A stretch of DNA of 64,000 bases from Saccharopolyspora soli (GCF_022678645.1 NZ_JALBWV010000029.1:45599-109598), one strand, 5' to 3'. Numbered from the stretch's first letter, positions 1 to 9,156 are shown. Notes: generated by a model not told the origin, from the sequence alone. Numbers and translations: made by a program.

Positions 1-290
1 AAAGTTGGCTGTACTCGGGGTTTCAAGGCAGTCTTGAAGGTGCCCTTGACTAGTAGCGGCGTCCTGACGAGGTGAAACCGCGCGCGCACCTTCGACGTCC
101 ATTGTGGATGGTGGGCGGGATTCGACCGCCGTACCTCCTTGCCATTCGGCGCGGGGAGCGACAGTAATCCGCGGCGGTTGTTCCGACCGAAACCGAACTA
201 GACGACTGATTCCGACTTGTTTGCCGGTCATCGACGTGGTGCAGGCCGCACGGATCGGCGTTGCGACGTCCGCCCTGTAGCTTCTACTGC
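1..290. other. Intergenic start of window
   Basis: No gene is supported. Bases 35-52 contain AAGGTGCCCTTGAC, which resembles the right arm of the hairpin family seen elsewhere in this window. The matching left arm is not inside the window and may lie just before base 1. The GGATTCGACC near 118-127 looks like a tRNA T-loop but no cloverleaf surrounds it. Confidence 0.4.
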
Positions 291-719
291 GTGAATCTTG
301 ACGGTCTACCTAGGGCGGAGTTCGCGTTCCCCGGGCCACTGCGGGATCAGTTGGTGGCCGCGATCCTGTCCGGCGCGAAGACCTCGACCTCTGGACTGGT
401 GCTGGCGTATCAGCGTGAGAACGAGCCGCTGCCCAGCGTCGGCCAGCAATTGGCGGTGGTGGACTCAGAGGATCGGCGAGTCGCGGCGATCGAGCTGACC
501 GAGGTGCGGGTGGTCCGGCTCGCCGATGTAGACCTGCAGCACGCCCTGGATGAGGGTGAGGGCGATGAGTCAGTTGCGCAATGGCGGGCCGGGCACGAAA
601 GGTTCTGGCACAGCGCGGAGGTGCGTGCGGAACTGGGCGACCCTGGTTTCACCGTGAACGATGACACCTTGGTGCTGACCCAGCGCTTTCGGCTTGTGCA
701 CACTGTGGAAGCCGTGTGA
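291..719 (+). CDS. ASCH domain protein
   Basis: About 142 residues of a single ASCH-like domain (an RNA-associated PUA-like fold). The FPGPLRDQL motif near the N-terminus, the SGAKTSTSGL segment and the closing beta strands match actinobacterial ASCH proteins as I remember them. The function in bacteria is not settled; RNA or nucleotide binding is the usual suggestion. The frame is open from a TTG at 261, but homology only begins around residue 10 of that version, so I take GTG 291 as the start; neither has a strong ribosome site. The 3' end abuts the remnants of a minus-strand zinc-ribbon gene. It is the only apparently intact gene in a decayed patch. Confidence 0.6.
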   Translation: MNLDGLPRAEFAFPGPLRDQLVAAILSGAKTSTSGLVLAYQRENEPLPSVGQQLAVVDSEDRRVAAIELTEVRVVRLADVDLQHALDEGEGDESVAQWRAGHERFWHSAEVRAELGDPGFTVNDDTLVLTQRFRLVHTVEAV

Positions 720-1334
720 TTCCTTTGTTCGGGAGGTGAACCACTCGTCATACGTAGTTCTGCATTCGCCACAGCGCAGAGCGACTGTTTCGCGGTCGCC
801 GATCGGCCACAGTGGACCATCGCAATCAGGGCAAGGCGCAGTTGGTTTCGGTGCCTCGCCAGCCAATCGGCGGGCTTGGGCGTGCAGCTCACGGAGGTCG
901 GCGGCGAACTCGTCGACCCAATGCCGTCCAGTGCACCAGTAGATGCGCCCGCGCAGGTACCGCGCTTCGCTGGCAATCGTGGCCGTATCGCTCGCCGTAG
1001 GTCGGCGGCTCTTCAGCAACCCATCGAGCGAGCGCGGCCAGGGTGCCGAGGATCGAACGCACGTCGCCGTCGTCGGGGCCGATGGCGTGCGGCAGGCTGC
1101 GTGGATCGAGTGCGGCGATCACGTCGAGCCGGACCGGTGGCCTGCTTCCATAGCCGGGTGAGCGGCGGCCACTGTCGCCACCGCAGTCGAGGGTTGAGCG
1201 CGGCGGCGAACTCCTCGACTTCGCGTAGCCAGCGGCGCACCAGCTCGGCGCACTGGGGGGCAGGCGTAGCTGCCGGGATCGGCGGCGCGTTGGCAGCGTC
1301 CGATCGTGCACGGCTGGGTGTCGGTGGCGTTCAC
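720..1334 (-). pseudogene. Frameshifted zinc-ribbon protein remnant
   Basis: The gene starts at GTG 1334 with a strong ribosome site (AGGAGGTGA) six bases before it, and its start overlaps the stop of an upstream reading frame as GTGA. The protein then changes frame three times. The first change is in a G6 run at 1255-1260, between the CTIGRC...ACP start and the CAELVRRWL segment. The second is near 1195, before GYGSRPPVRLDVIAALDPRS. The third is near 1008, before SRRPTASDTATIASEAR. The last piece carries a CPDC...CGEC zinc ribbon. Pieces like these belong to an actinobacterial hypothetical protein that I associate with integrative elements. The homopolymer shift could be a sequencing error, but the other two shifts are not in homopolymers, so I call it a pseudogene. 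Confidence 0.6.
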
Positions 1335-1462
1335 GCGGTCACCTCCTGTCGGGCGTCGGCTGCGGCGAGACCGAGCATGGCGAGCAGTTGCCCGCAGTCG
1401 GCCGCGTCTCGGGCGCTGCTGGCGACATACAGCGCGATCTCGACCTGATCTTGCAGGCCGCC
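1331..1462 (-). pseudogene. C-terminal fragment of unknown protein
   Basis: On the minus strand a codon-like segment ending in ARDAADCGQLLAMLGLAAAD stops with a TGA that overlaps the GTG start of the zinc-ribbon remnant. This is the usual sign of two co-translated genes. Only about 43 residues remain. Upstream of roughly 1462 the homology switches abruptly to a plus-strand radical SAM fragment, so the 5' part was probably lost in a rearrangement. The function is not recognised. Confidence 0.4.
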
Positions 1463-1469
1463 GAGGTGG

Positions 1470-1980
1470 CGCCGGTGTCGGTGGCGGTGTCCGTCGGGTC
1501 GGTCGACGAACGCCTGTGGCGGGCTGTCGAGCCGGGCGCGCCGTCGCCACGGCGACGGCTGGACGTGGTGCGGCGGTTCGCCGATGCCGGTATCGGCTGC
1601 TCGGTGCTGATGGCCCCGATCCTGCCTGGACTGAGCGACGCGCCGGAGCAGATCGACATGACGGTGCGGGAGTTGGCCCCCAGGCAGGCGCGGCTAACGT
1701 CACGCCGCTGCGGCTGCACCTGCGGCCCGGCGCGCGCGAGTGGTTCCGGGCCTGGTTGCAGCGTGGGCATCCCGAACTGGTGCCGAGTTACGCCAGGTTG
1801 TACCGGGAGGGCTCCTACCTGCCGAAGTCGTACCAGCGGGAGGTGCTCGCCCTGGTGGCCGACGCGAAGCGCCGCCACGGCATCGGATCGTCGCGGATGC
1901 CGGAGTTCCGCGACGTATCGGCCGGGGCCGCCCGGTCCGTTGCCGATGGGGAGGGGGTGCGCCAGCTCAGCTTGCTGTGA
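1470..1980 (+). pseudogene. Radical SAM protein, C-terminal remnant
   Basis: The C-terminal third of an Rv2578c/SPL-like radical SAM protein. Residues resembling SVDERLWRAVEPGAPSPRRR and GIGCSVLMAPILPGLSD lie in one frame. The following VTPLRLHLRPGAREW and LVPSYARLYREG lie in another. The frame changes near a C5 run at about 1676-1680. The N-terminal half, including the CxxxCxxC cluster loop, is missing: the sequence joins a minus-strand fragment at about 1465. It could not work as a radical SAM enzyme. Either it is a true remnant, or the frameshift is a sequencing error on top of a real truncation. Confidence 0.65.
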
Positions 1981-2018
1981 CCCGGCCGGACCGGGGGTGT
2001 GGAATCCTGGTTCAGGAA

Positions 2019-2084
2019 ATGCACATCATTTTCGATTGGGATAAGACAATGATAAGGAAAACGATTGCTGGTGACTATCGGAAC
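2019..2084 (+). pseudogene. Possible HAD phosphatase N-terminal scrap
   Basis: A locally AT-rich stretch in a GC-rich genome encodes MHIIFDWDKTMIRKTIAGDY, which matches HAD motif I (DxDxT with hydrophobic residues before it). After about 22 residues the frame loses all similarity. It is probably the 5' end of a lost gene; the short length makes this tentative. Confidence 0.3.
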
Positions 2085-2449
2085 GTGGCGGCTGGTTTCT
2101 GGAATGTAAAAGCGCTGGCGGCGTTGTTCGCAGTTCGGCGAGCGTTCAGAAGGCCATCGATTCCTGGTTACCTTGCGTGCTGCCCGCTCGACGTGCGCCC
2201 GGATCGGGCTAACTCGCATGGATTAGGCGTGACGGGGGTGGCCCGCCGCCAGGCACGCGGCTACGGCCGCTTTTCACCGCTCCCGCAGCGTGCACCGCCG
2301 CAGGCTCTTCGAGGGTGCCATGCGGGTACACGCCGCACGCCGAGCTGCCTCGGGGGAACAGCACCGACGTGGTGGACATGCCTGGATATCGCGGACCAGG
2401 GAGCCGAGAAGGCGGTTGCTTCCGCCTCGCAAGCCGATCCGCGCACCCG
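2085..2449. other. Non-coding decayed stretch
   Basis: No reading frame here resembles a protein and codon usage is not gene-like on either strand. It separates the remnants from the XRE regulator and is best read as degraded sequence. Confidence 0.4.
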
Positions 2450-3493
2450 CTAGCGCGTCGTGGTGCGCGAGGATGTGCCGGAGCCCAGGTGTTCCTCGGG
2501 CTGCCACCGGACGCCGAAGACGCCCATGCCGAAGTCCAGCGCCACCGCGTGGGTGCGACCGAAACGGTCCACCGCCAGCGGCTTCGGCGGCTCGACTTCC
2601 TGCGTCCTGGAGTCGCCGACGTAGCTCTCGCACTTGGTCGGTGGGTGCGCGGGATCGAACTGCAACTCGACCACGTACTGCCGCACGGGCAGCCGGAAGA
2701 GTCGGCAGAAGCTGTGCTCGACCTCGTTCGGTCCGGTCGGCGGGTCGATGATCTCGTACTCCAGCAGCAGCGTCTCACCGCGCGCCAGCGCCCGGTCGAA
2801 CAGCAGCTCCGCCACCACCAGGTCGCGGGCGTGGTCGGTGAGCACCTGGCCGAGTCGGCAGGACCGGATCGGGCGGATGATCGGCGGGGTCTCGCTGGAC
2901 GAGGCGCCGTCGAACATGATCACCCAGCGGTCGACACCGTTGGTCTCGGCCCGGACCAGCTTGCGAGTGCGGATTTTGCGCAGCTCACCGCGCTGGTCGA
3001 CGTGCACCACGTCGTGGTGGCTGAGCCGGGCGAGCTTGCTGTCATGGCTGGTGTCGATCTTGGTGAGCAGTTCGGCGGCCGACTCGTTCTCCGACCAGAG
3101 CGCGCTCAGCGGTGGCGCTTCGGCCGGGGCCTGTCGGGTGCGGCCGCGGGGGCGGGGCGGTCCCAGCAGGGCTGACAACGAGCTCTCCGGAACGCCCAGG
3201 ACCTGCTCCAGCTGCTGCAGCGCGAGCAGCGAGTCGGGACGCTCCGGGCGTCGGCGACCGGACTGCCAGTAACTCAGCGCGGTGATGCTGACCGGGGTGC
3301 CGCGGGCGCGCAGCCGGTGCTGGATGCGTTCCAGGCTCAACCGGCTCGCGCGGATCGCGGTGCGCAGGGCGGCTTCGAACGGACCGGTCCGGAGCAGCTC
3401 GGAGAGTTCGGCCGACAATGCATTCGCTCCTTGCTGCGCGCTGCGGACGGCCTGGTGGGCGGCCGGGCGAGCCTCGGTTTTCGGGCCGGTCAT
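2450..3493 (-). CDS. XRE-type helix-turn-helix regulator
   Basis: A 347-residue protein. Residues about 45-115 form an XRE-like helix-turn-helix (LSLERIQHRL...PVSITALSYWQSGRRRPERPDSL), followed by a Pro/Arg linker. A roughly 200-residue C-terminal region of beta-rich character (RKLVRAETNGVDRWVIMF) is typical of large actinomycete XRE regulators and may bind a ligand. The start ATG 3493 has GAGGAGT six bases upstream, and a good promoter lies behind it. The gene is transcribed away from aspS, next to a decayed region. The target is unknown; autoregulation is an inference. Confidence 0.75.
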   Translation of the reverse strand: MTGPKTEARPAAHQAVRSAQQGANALSAELSELLRTGPFEAALRTAIRASRLSLERIQHRLRARGTPVSITALSYWQSGRRRPERPDSLLALQQLEQVLGVPESSLSALLGPPRPRGRTRQAPAEAPPLSALWSENESAAELLTKIDTSHDSKLARLSHHDVVHVDQRGELRKIRTRKLVRAETNGVDRWVIMFDGASSSETPPIIRPIRSCRLGQVLTDHARDLVVAELLFDRALARGETLLLEYEIIDPPTGPNEVEHSFCRLFRLPVRQYVVELQFDPAHPPTKCESYVGDSRTQEVEPPKPLAVDRFGRTHAVALDFGMGVFGVRWQPEEHLGSGTSSRTTTR

Positions 3494-3525
3494 CGTTACT
3501 CCTCGTGTCCGCCGAATTCCGACTT

Positions 3526-3554
3526 ACGCTAATCAGTGCATCTATGTTGTGCAA
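3526..3554 (-). promoter_or_regulatory. Promoter of the XRE regulator
   Basis: Minus strand TTGCAC-N17-TAGCGT, close to the actinobacterial housekeeping consensus, ending about 33 bases before ATG 3493. It gives a short leader with a normal ribosome site. Confidence 0.55.
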
Positions 3555-3970
3555 CGACCGAGTTCCGGTAGGTGCCTCCAACTAAAGGAGGAAGTGGGCT
3601 GAACTTATGGCTGGAATCAACTCCCGAGACACCGAAACAATGCCGCCTGCGTGATCGTCGATCGTGCTTGGAATCAGGTGAATTGTGGACCACCTGTGCC
3701 GAAATTGGTATCGACCATTTGGCGTCGCTCTGGCGAACGGGCTAACCAGGTGGGCATCCCCCTGGTCGGGTGCGTGATCGGAGGCGGTCGCACCCTGCGG
3801 TGGTGGCCGGAGGCGCGACACCTGCCCGCTGCGGCCCGCTGCCGGTTGGCTAGCCTTGACATCTCGTGTCCTGGCTGCTGAGCCTGCGTGTCCACCGGGC
3901 GTGCTGAGTTCGGCGGCGGCAACATCGTCACCAGCAAGCGCTGAACAGTGGAAGAAGGAGCTCAATACCC
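3555..3970. other. Intergenic region before aspS
   Basis: No gene is supported. A TTGACA at 3856-3861 could be a -35 box for aspS, but I see no good -10 at 17-18 bases. AAGGAG at 3955-3960 is the aspS ribosome site. A short peptide frame at 3607-3654 was considered and rejected because its ribosome site is about 15 bases away. Confidence 0.4.
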
Positions 3971-5791
3971 GTGATGCGCACGCACGAGGCCGGATCGCTT
4001 CGCGCCGGTCATGCCGGGCAGACCGTCACCCTCGCCGGGTGGGTGGCGCGCCGTCGCGATCACGGCGGGGTCATCTTCATCGATCTGCGCGACGCCTCGG
4101 GCGTCACCCAGGTCGTCTTCCGCGAGGGCGAGATGGCGGAGCGGGCGCACCGGCTGCGCGCGGAGTTCTGCGTCAAGGTGACCGGCGAGGTGATCCGCCG
4201 CCCGGCGGGCAACGAGAACCCGGAGATCGCCACCGGCGAGATCGAGGTGACCGCCACCGAGCTGGACGTGCTCTCCGAGGCCGCGCCGCTGCCGTTCCCG
4301 TTGGACGAGCACCTGGAGGTCGGCGAGGAAGTCCGGCTCAAGCACCGCTACCTGGACCTGCGACGCGCCGAACCGACCCGCGCCATGCGGATGCGCAGCG
4401 AGATCAACCGGACCGCCCGAGACGTGCTGCACGGCCGCGAATTCGTCGAGGTCGAGACCCCGACGATGACCCGTTCGACGCCCGAGGGCGCGCGGGACTT
4501 CCTGATCCCTGCCCGGCTGCAGCCCGGCAACTGGTACGCGCTGCCGCAGTCGCCGCAGCTGTTCAAGCAGTTGCTGATGGTCGGCGGTCTGGAGCGCTAC
4601 TTCCAGATCGCCCGCTGCTACCGCGATGAAGACTTCCGCGCCGACCGGCAGCCGGAGTTCACCCAGCTCGACATCGAGATGAGCTTCGTCGAGCAGAACG
4701 ACGTCATCGAGCTCGGCGAGGAGATCCTGGCCGCGCTGTGGACCAAGCTCGCCGATCACGAGATCCCGCGCCCGATTCCGCGGATGACCTACGCCGAGGC
4801 GATGGCCAGGTACGGCACGGACAAGCCGGACCTGCGCTGCGGGCTCGAACTGGTCGAGATGACGGAGTACTTCAAGGACACCCCGTTCCGGGTGTTCCAG
4901 GCGCCCTACGTCGGTGCGGTCGTGATGCCCGGTGGCGCCGACCAGCCCCGGCGGCAGCTCGACGCCTGGCAGGAGTGGGCCAAGCAGCGCGGCCACAAGG
5001 GCCTCGCGTACGTGCTCGTCGGGGCCGACGGCACGCTGTCCGGCCCGGTCGCGAAGAACCTGTCCGACAGCGAGCGCGACGGCCTGGCCAAGGCGGTGGG
5101 CGCGGCGCCGGGCGACTGCGTGTTCTTCGCCGCCGGTCCGCGCTCGGCGGCCCGCGGCCTGCTTGGCGCGGCCCGGTTGGAGATCGCCGAACGCGGCGGT
5201 CTGATCGACCACGACGCCTGGTCGTTCGTGTGGATCGTGGACGCCCCGATGTTCGAGCCGGTGGACGAGACCGACGACATCGCGGTCGGCACCGGCCGCT
5301 GGACCGCGGTGCACCACCCGTTCACCTCACCGAACGCCGACTGGATCGACAACTTCGACCAGGATCCCGAGAACGCGTTGGCCTGGGCGTACGACATCGT
5401 CTGCAACGGCAACGAGATCGGCGGCGGTTCGATTCGTATCCACCGCTCCGACATCCAGGAGCGGGTGTTCGAACTGCTCGGCATCTCGCACGAGCAGGCG
5501 CAGGACAAGTTCGGCTTCCTGCTGGAGGCGTTCAAGTTCGGCCCGCCACCGCACGGCGGCATCGCCTTCGGCTGGGACCGGATCTGCATGCTGCTCGCCG
5601 GTGCCGACTCGTTGCGCGACGTGATCGCCTTCCCCAAGAGCGGCGGCGGTTTCGACCCGCTGACCGGGGCGCCCTCGCCGATCACCATCGAGCAGCGCAA
5701 GGAAGCCGGGATCGACGCCAAACCGGCGGCGCAGGTCGGCGACCAGAGCATTTCGGTATTCCCACCTGGGGTGGTGGAGAAGCAGGGCTGA
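3971..5791 (+). CDS. aspS: Aspartate--tRNA ligase
   Basis: A class II aminoacyl-tRNA synthetase that charges tRNA-Asp in the cytoplasm. The 606 residues are the usual bacterial length. An N-terminal OB-fold anticodon domain ([19 protein letters not shown]) is followed by the catalytic core with motif 2 ([16 protein letters not shown], about residues 214-230) and motif 3 ([10 protein letters not shown], about 532). The bacterial GAD insertion domain lies between them. The start may be GTG 3971 or ATG 3974; AAGGAG at 3955-3960 serves either. Whether it also charges tRNA-Asn, as in bacteria using the amidotransferase route, cannot be read from the sequence. Confidence 0.97.
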   Translation: MMRTHEAGSLRAGHAGQTVTLAGWVARRRDHGGVIFIDLRDASGVTQVVFREGEMAERAHRLRAEFCVKVTGEVIRRPAGNENPEIATGEIEVTATELDVLSEAAPLPFPLDEHLEVGEEVRLKHRYLDLRRAEPTRAMRMRSEINRTARDVLHGREFVEVETPTMTRSTPEGARDFLIPARLQPGNWYALPQSPQLFKQLLMVGGLERYFQIARCYRDEDFRADRQPEFTQLDIEMSFVEQNDVIELGEEILAALWTKLADHEIPRPIPRMTYAEAMARYGTDKPDLRCGLELVEMTEYFKDTPFRVFQAPYVGAVVMPGGADQPRRQLDAWQEWAKQRGHKGLAYVLVGADGTLSGPVAKNLSDSERDGLAKAVGAAPGDCVFFAAGPRSAARGLLGAARLEIAERGGLIDHDAWSFVWIVDAPMFEPVDETDDIAVGTGRWTAVHHPFTSPNADWIDNFDQDPENALAWAYDIVCNGNEIGGGSIRIHRSDIQERVFELLGISHEQAQDKFGFLLEAFKFGPPPHGGIAFGWDRICMLLAGADSLRDVIAFPKSGGGFDPLTGAPSPITIEQRKEAGIDAKPAAQVGDQSISVFPPGVVEKQG

Positions 5792-5809
5792 CCGGGAGCG
5801 GGCCGCCAA

Positions 5810-6751
5810 GTGCTGCACCTGCGAGTGATCTGCCCGGCCGAGTACACCGATCGCGTGCTGGCCGGAGTCCAGGCACATCCGGGCGCGGCACACGTCGTGC
5901 TCGTGCGCGGTGGCGCGGTCGATCCGCCGGGTGATCTCGTCGAGGTCGACCTCGCGCGGGAGGCTGCCGACGAGGTGCTGGCCGCGATCGGTGCCTCCGA
6001 ACTGGCCGAGGTCGGCGCGGTGACCATCACCGAGGCTGGCACCACGTTGTCGCACCGCGCCGAGCGTGCCGAGGAGGCGGCGCCTGGCGACGGTGACGAC
6101 GCGGTGGTCTGGGACGAGCTGATCGCCCGCACCGGCGAGGAGTGTCGGCTCAGCGGCACGTTCCTGGCTTTCCTGTCCATCGCCTGCGTGCTCGCAGCTG
6201 TCGGGGTGGTGACCAACTCGCCGGTGACGATCGTCGGCGCGATGGTGGTCGGCCCTGAGTTCGGGCCGCTGGCGGCGTTGGCCGTCGGGCTGGTGTCCCG
6301 CCGCTGGCTGCTGGCGCAACGGGCCGCGGTGGCGCTCGGCGTCGGCTTCCCGGTGGCCATGTTGGTGACCGCGGCGGCCGCGCTGCTCGGCGAGTGGGGC
6401 GGCCTGATCGACCGGCTCGGCCTGCCGCCGGACAGCCAGGTGGCGTTCGTCTACCAGGTCGGCTGGTCGTCACTCATCGTGTCGTTATTGGCCGGTGCCG
6501 CCGGAATGCTGTCACTGACCTCAGCGAAATCGGCGGTGTTGGTCGGCGTGTTCATCTCGGTCACCACGGTGCCCGCCGCTGGCTACGCGATGGTCGCCGC
6601 GACGCTCGGCGACTGGGCGCAGTGCCTGAGTTCGGTGGCGCAGTTGCTGGTCAACCTGGTCGGCATCGTCGTTGCCGCCACCGGGGTTCTCGTGCTGCGC
6701 CGCAGGCGTGCGAGGGCGGGCGATCGAGTGCTGACGCGGGAGGAGCTGTGA
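5810..6751 (+). CDS. DUF389 membrane protein
   Basis: A 313-residue protein with a soluble N-terminal domain of about 110 residues, then several hydrophobic helices (from SGTFLAFLSIACVLAAVGVV on). The core motif TNSPVTIVGAMVVGPEFGPL is diagnostic of the DUF389 family. These are integral membrane proteins of unknown function. GTG 5810 follows aspS by 18 bases with GGGAGCG upstream, so it is probably co-transcribed with aspS, although a functional link is unlikely. The C-terminus is an Arg-rich cytoplasmic tail. Confidence 0.85.
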   Translation: MLHLRVICPAEYTDRVLAGVQAHPGAAHVVLVRGGAVDPPGDLVEVDLAREAADEVLAAIGASELAEVGAVTITEAGTTLSHRAERAEEAAPGDGDDAVVWDELIARTGEECRLSGTFLAFLSIACVLAAVGVVTNSPVTIVGAMVVGPEFGPLAALAVGLVSRRWLLAQRAAVALGVGFPVAMLVTAAAALLGEWGGLIDRLGLPPDSQVAFVYQVGWSSLIVSLLAGAAGMLSLTSAKSAVLVGVFISVTTVPAAGYAMVAATLGDWAQCLSSVAQLLVNLVGIVVAATGVLVLRRRRARAGDRVLTREEL

Positions 6752-6830
6752 GGTGCGGGGGGCTGCGGTTGCGCAATCTTCGCCGCCGTGCAACGCCACC
6801 GACGTCCGGTTCCGTCAGCGTCTAGGGGGT

Positions 6831-6881
6831 GTGTTCGCGCCGTGCTCGCCGGTGGTGGGAGCGGTGTATTCGGGCGAACAC
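6831..6881. repeat. Inverted repeat GTGTTCGC/GCGAACAC
   Basis: Two perfect 8-base arms at 6831-6838 and 6874-6881, separated by 35 bases, in the gap after the DUF389 gene. The wide spacing fits paired regulator half-sites better than a terminator; its role is unclear. Confidence 0.3.
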
Positions 6882-6897
6882 GCTGCGATTACGGGTG

Positions 6898-6927
6898 TTG
6901 ACCGGTTGCGTGTCACTTGACCGGTCA
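6898..6927 (+). promoter_or_regulatory. Direct repeat TTGACCGGT, possible operator
   Basis: TTGACCGGT occurs at 6898-6906 and again at 6917-6925, spaced 19 bases (about two helical turns). The second copy extends to the palindrome TGACCGGTCA (6918-6927). It sits about 45-70 bases upstream of the kinase-like gene. Either copy could also be a -35 box. Confidence 0.35.
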
Positions 6928-6969
6928 TGCCCTTTCGGGTTCATGTTGTGGGGGTAGTGTCTGGAGACG

Positions 6970-8181
6970 ATGAGCGTGGAGATCACCACCGGCCCCCCGG
7001 AGGTTCGTGTTCCGGCCAGCACGGAGGCGAGCGACACCGTCGGGACCGCGGAAGCCGTGCTGAGCAAGCGGACCGGAGCCCCGGTCCGGCTTGCCGATGC
7101 TGAGGATCTTGGTGGCAGTGACCGCTCGGTCGTGATGCGGGTGCGGATCGCCGAATCGCCGTTCGAACTGCCCCGGACTGTCGTGGTCAAGCACTACGGC
7201 GAGTGCCCGGCGGAAGCCCGCTCCGATCCGTTCGCACACGAGGCGGCGAGTTGCCAGCTCACCACGGCGCTGTCGCCGGAGGCCCGGGTGGGCCCTGAAC
7301 TCATCGCGCACGATGCCGCCGAGCGTCTGCTGGTGCTCGAAGACCTCGGGCGGGGTTCCACCCTCGCCGACGTGCTGTTCGCCGATGACCCGCGGGTCGC
7401 CGAGCGGGCGCTGCTGGCCTGGGCTCGGGCGCTGGGGCGGCTGCACAGCACAACCGCCGGTTGCGAAGCGGACTTCGACGCGCTGATGCGCCGCCTGGGC
7501 GCCAAGTCGTGGACCGATCCGGTCGCCGACGACATCGTCCGTTCGGTGTCGGAGTTGCCGGAGCTGCTGGCCCAGACCCTCGGGGTGGACACGCCGCCGC
7601 TCATGGTCGAGCGGCTGACCGGCGCCGCCGAACTCCTGGAGGCGAGCAAGTACCGGTCGTTCAGCCCGTCGGACATCTGCCCGGACAACAGCCTGGTGAC
7701 CGGTAGTGGGGTGCGCTTCCTGGACTTCGAGTGGGGCTGCGTGCGCGATGTCGCGATGGACGCGGCGTACCTGCAGTACCCGTTCCCGTCGTCGTGGTGT
7801 TCCTACGCGCTGCCGGACAATCTCGCGCAGAGCATGTTGTCGACGTGGCGTTCGGAGATCGCCGAGGTCTGGCCGGAGCTGGACGACGACGAGGTGCTGA
7901 TGCCCCGGCTGTTCAACGCCCAGTTGCTGTGGGTGTGGGTGTCCACGTGGTGGTTCCTGCCGCGCACCGGGGAAACTGACCGGCCGATCGACCTGCACAT
8001 GCCCTCGCCGCGACGCAGCACGGCGCTGGTCGACCGCTGGCGGCATCTGCGCGCGGACGCCGAAGCGGCCGGGATGGCCGACATCGCCGAGTTCGCCAAC
8101 GAGTTGGTCGACGCGCTGGTGGACCGCTTCGGCGCTGGTGCCCTGCATCTGTTGCCATATCCGGCTTTCCGAACCGCCTAG
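6970..8181 (+). CDS. Aminoglycoside phosphotransferase-fold protein
   Basis: A 403-residue protein with an APH/choline-kinase-like fold. A nucleotide-binding lobe (RTVVVKHYGECPAEA) is followed by LLVLEDLGRG and a C-terminal lobe. The catalytic loop reads SPSDICPDN at about residues 232-240, so the usual HxD...N histidine is replaced by Ser while Asp and Asn remain. The metal-binding segment is FLDFEWG near residue 252. It is Trp-rich near the end (WVWVSTWWF). The substrate is unknown and activity is uncertain given the altered loop. ATG 6970 has GGAGA just upstream. It stands alone between intergenic regions. Confidence 0.7.
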   Translation: MSVEITTGPPEVRVPASTEASDTVGTAEAVLSKRTGAPVRLADAEDLGGSDRSVVMRVRIAESPFELPRTVVVKHYGECPAEARSDPFAHEAASCQLTTALSPEARVGPELIAHDAAERLLVLEDLGRGSTLADVLFADDPRVAERALLAWARALGRLHSTTAGCEADFDALMRRLGAKSWTDPVADDIVRSVSELPELLAQTLGVDTPPLMVERLTGAAELLEASKYRSFSPSDICPDNSLVTGSGVRFLDFEWGCVRDVAMDAAYLQYPFPSSWCSYALPDNLAQSMLSTWRSEIAEVWPELDDDEVLMPRLFNAQLLWVWVSTWWFLPRTGETDRPIDLHMPSPRRSTALVDRWRHLRADAEAAGMADIAEFANELVDALVDRFGAGALHLLPYPAFRTA

Positions 8182-8377
8182 CGGGCCTGCGGAGCAGCGA
8201 CGCGGGAAGCTGCTCGCGCCGCTTGTCTGGCGACCACCCTCGTCACGCCCGAGCCGCACGACCTTTGTTGCGTACCCGAGCTCGTTCCCATGGCGCGTGC
8301 GTGCCTGGGCGCGTTGCGGCGCTTGCCGATCGAGGTGTTCCCAGTAATTGCGTTGAAGGGCCGCGCCCGCTGTGCTT

Positions 8378-8395
8378 GTATCGGTATACGAATAC
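8378..8395. promoter_or_regulatory. Palindromic operator upstream of GNAT gene
   Basis: GTATCGGTATACGAATAC, an 18-base inverted repeat centred on GTATAC with 7 of 9 positions paired. It lies about 33 bases before the acetyltransferase start in an otherwise GC-rich region. Its size fits a TetR- or MarR-type dimer site, but no regulator gene is adjacent. Confidence 0.45.
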
Positions 8396-8427
8396 TTGCA
8401 ACAGTATGCAGCGGGAGGGTGTGCGGC

Positions 8428-9156
8428 GTGGTTTCCGTCGAGTTGGAGATCGAGCGGGCGGCGGTGGACACCTGGCCAGCCGAGACCGTGGAGCGCGTGG
8501 ACGGTTGGCTGCTGCGGCACTGCGGGCTGATGAAGCGCAAGCGCTCGAACTCGGCACTGCCGCCCGAGGTCGTCGCGGATCCGGCTGCGGCTGTCGAACA
8601 GGTGGAGGGCTTCTACGCCGCCTGGGACATCGCGCCGATCGTGCAGGTCAGCCCGCTGGATCGGCATGCCGAGCTCGATGCGTTCCTCGCCGAGCGGGGC
8701 TATCGCGCGATCGCGCCGACGGATACCATGTTCGCCGACTGCGCGCGGGTGGCCTCCGCGGCTCCGACCGCTGCCTTTCAAGTCCGGTTTGAATCCGGCC
8801 CGCGACCGTCCTGGCTCGTCGCCGCCGAGGCGGTGGGCAGCACGCCGGAACCGAGCCTGGACCGGGTACCGCAGCCGGTTCGGTTCGCCATCGCCCTGCA
8901 CCGCGGACTCCCGGTCGGTGTCGGGATGTTCGCCGTCTCGGCGGACTGGTGCGGCGTCTACGGCATGGCCACGCATCCCGACTGGAGACGGCGCGGCATC
9001 GCGAGCTCGATCCTGCGGGCGGGCGCCGGGTGGGCGTCGGAGGCCGGGGCCGCGCGGCTCTTCCTCCAGGTCGAGGCGAACAATCCCGGTGCGCGCCGGT
9101 GTTACGAAACGCTGGGTTTCGTGCCCTCGCACAGTTACCACTATCGGGTCCGCTAG
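8428..9156 (+). CDS. GNAT family N-acetyltransferase
   Basis: 242 residues from GTG 8428. The C-terminal half is a GNAT domain: VYGMATHPDWRRRGIASSIL carries the acetyl-CoA pyrophosphate loop (RRRGIA, about residue 188), and NNPGARRCYETLGF is the family's closing motif. The N-terminal half (ERVDGWLLRHCGLMKRKRSN) matches actinobacterial two-part GNAT proteins. The frame is open from 8290, but GGGAGGG at 8413-8419 places the start at GTG 8428. The acceptor is unknown. A palindrome immediately upstream suggests inducible control. Confidence 0.85.
   Translation: MVSVELEIERAAVDTWPAETVERVDGWLLRHCGLMKRKRSNSALPPEVVADPAAAVEQVEGFYAAWDIAPIVQVSPLDRHAELDAFLAERGYRAIAPTDTMFADCARVASAAPTAAFQVRFESGPRPSWLVAAEAVGSTPEPSLDRVPQPVRFAIALHRGLPVGVGMFAVSADWCGVYGMATHPDWRRRGIASSILRAGAGWASEAGAARLFLQVEANNPGARRCYETLGFVPSHSYHYRVR

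Noticed and set aside
110..135. GGATTCGACC resembling a tRNA T-loop
   Set aside because: No acceptor, D or anticodon stems can be built around it in either orientation.
3607..3654. 15-codon peptide frame downstream of AAAGGAGG
   Set aside because: The ribosome site is about 15 bases from the ATG, too far, and the peptide resembles nothing.
3582..3965. 127-codon minus-strand frame before aspS
   Set aside because: No homology, no ribosome site and it covers the aspS upstream region; codon use is not gene-like.
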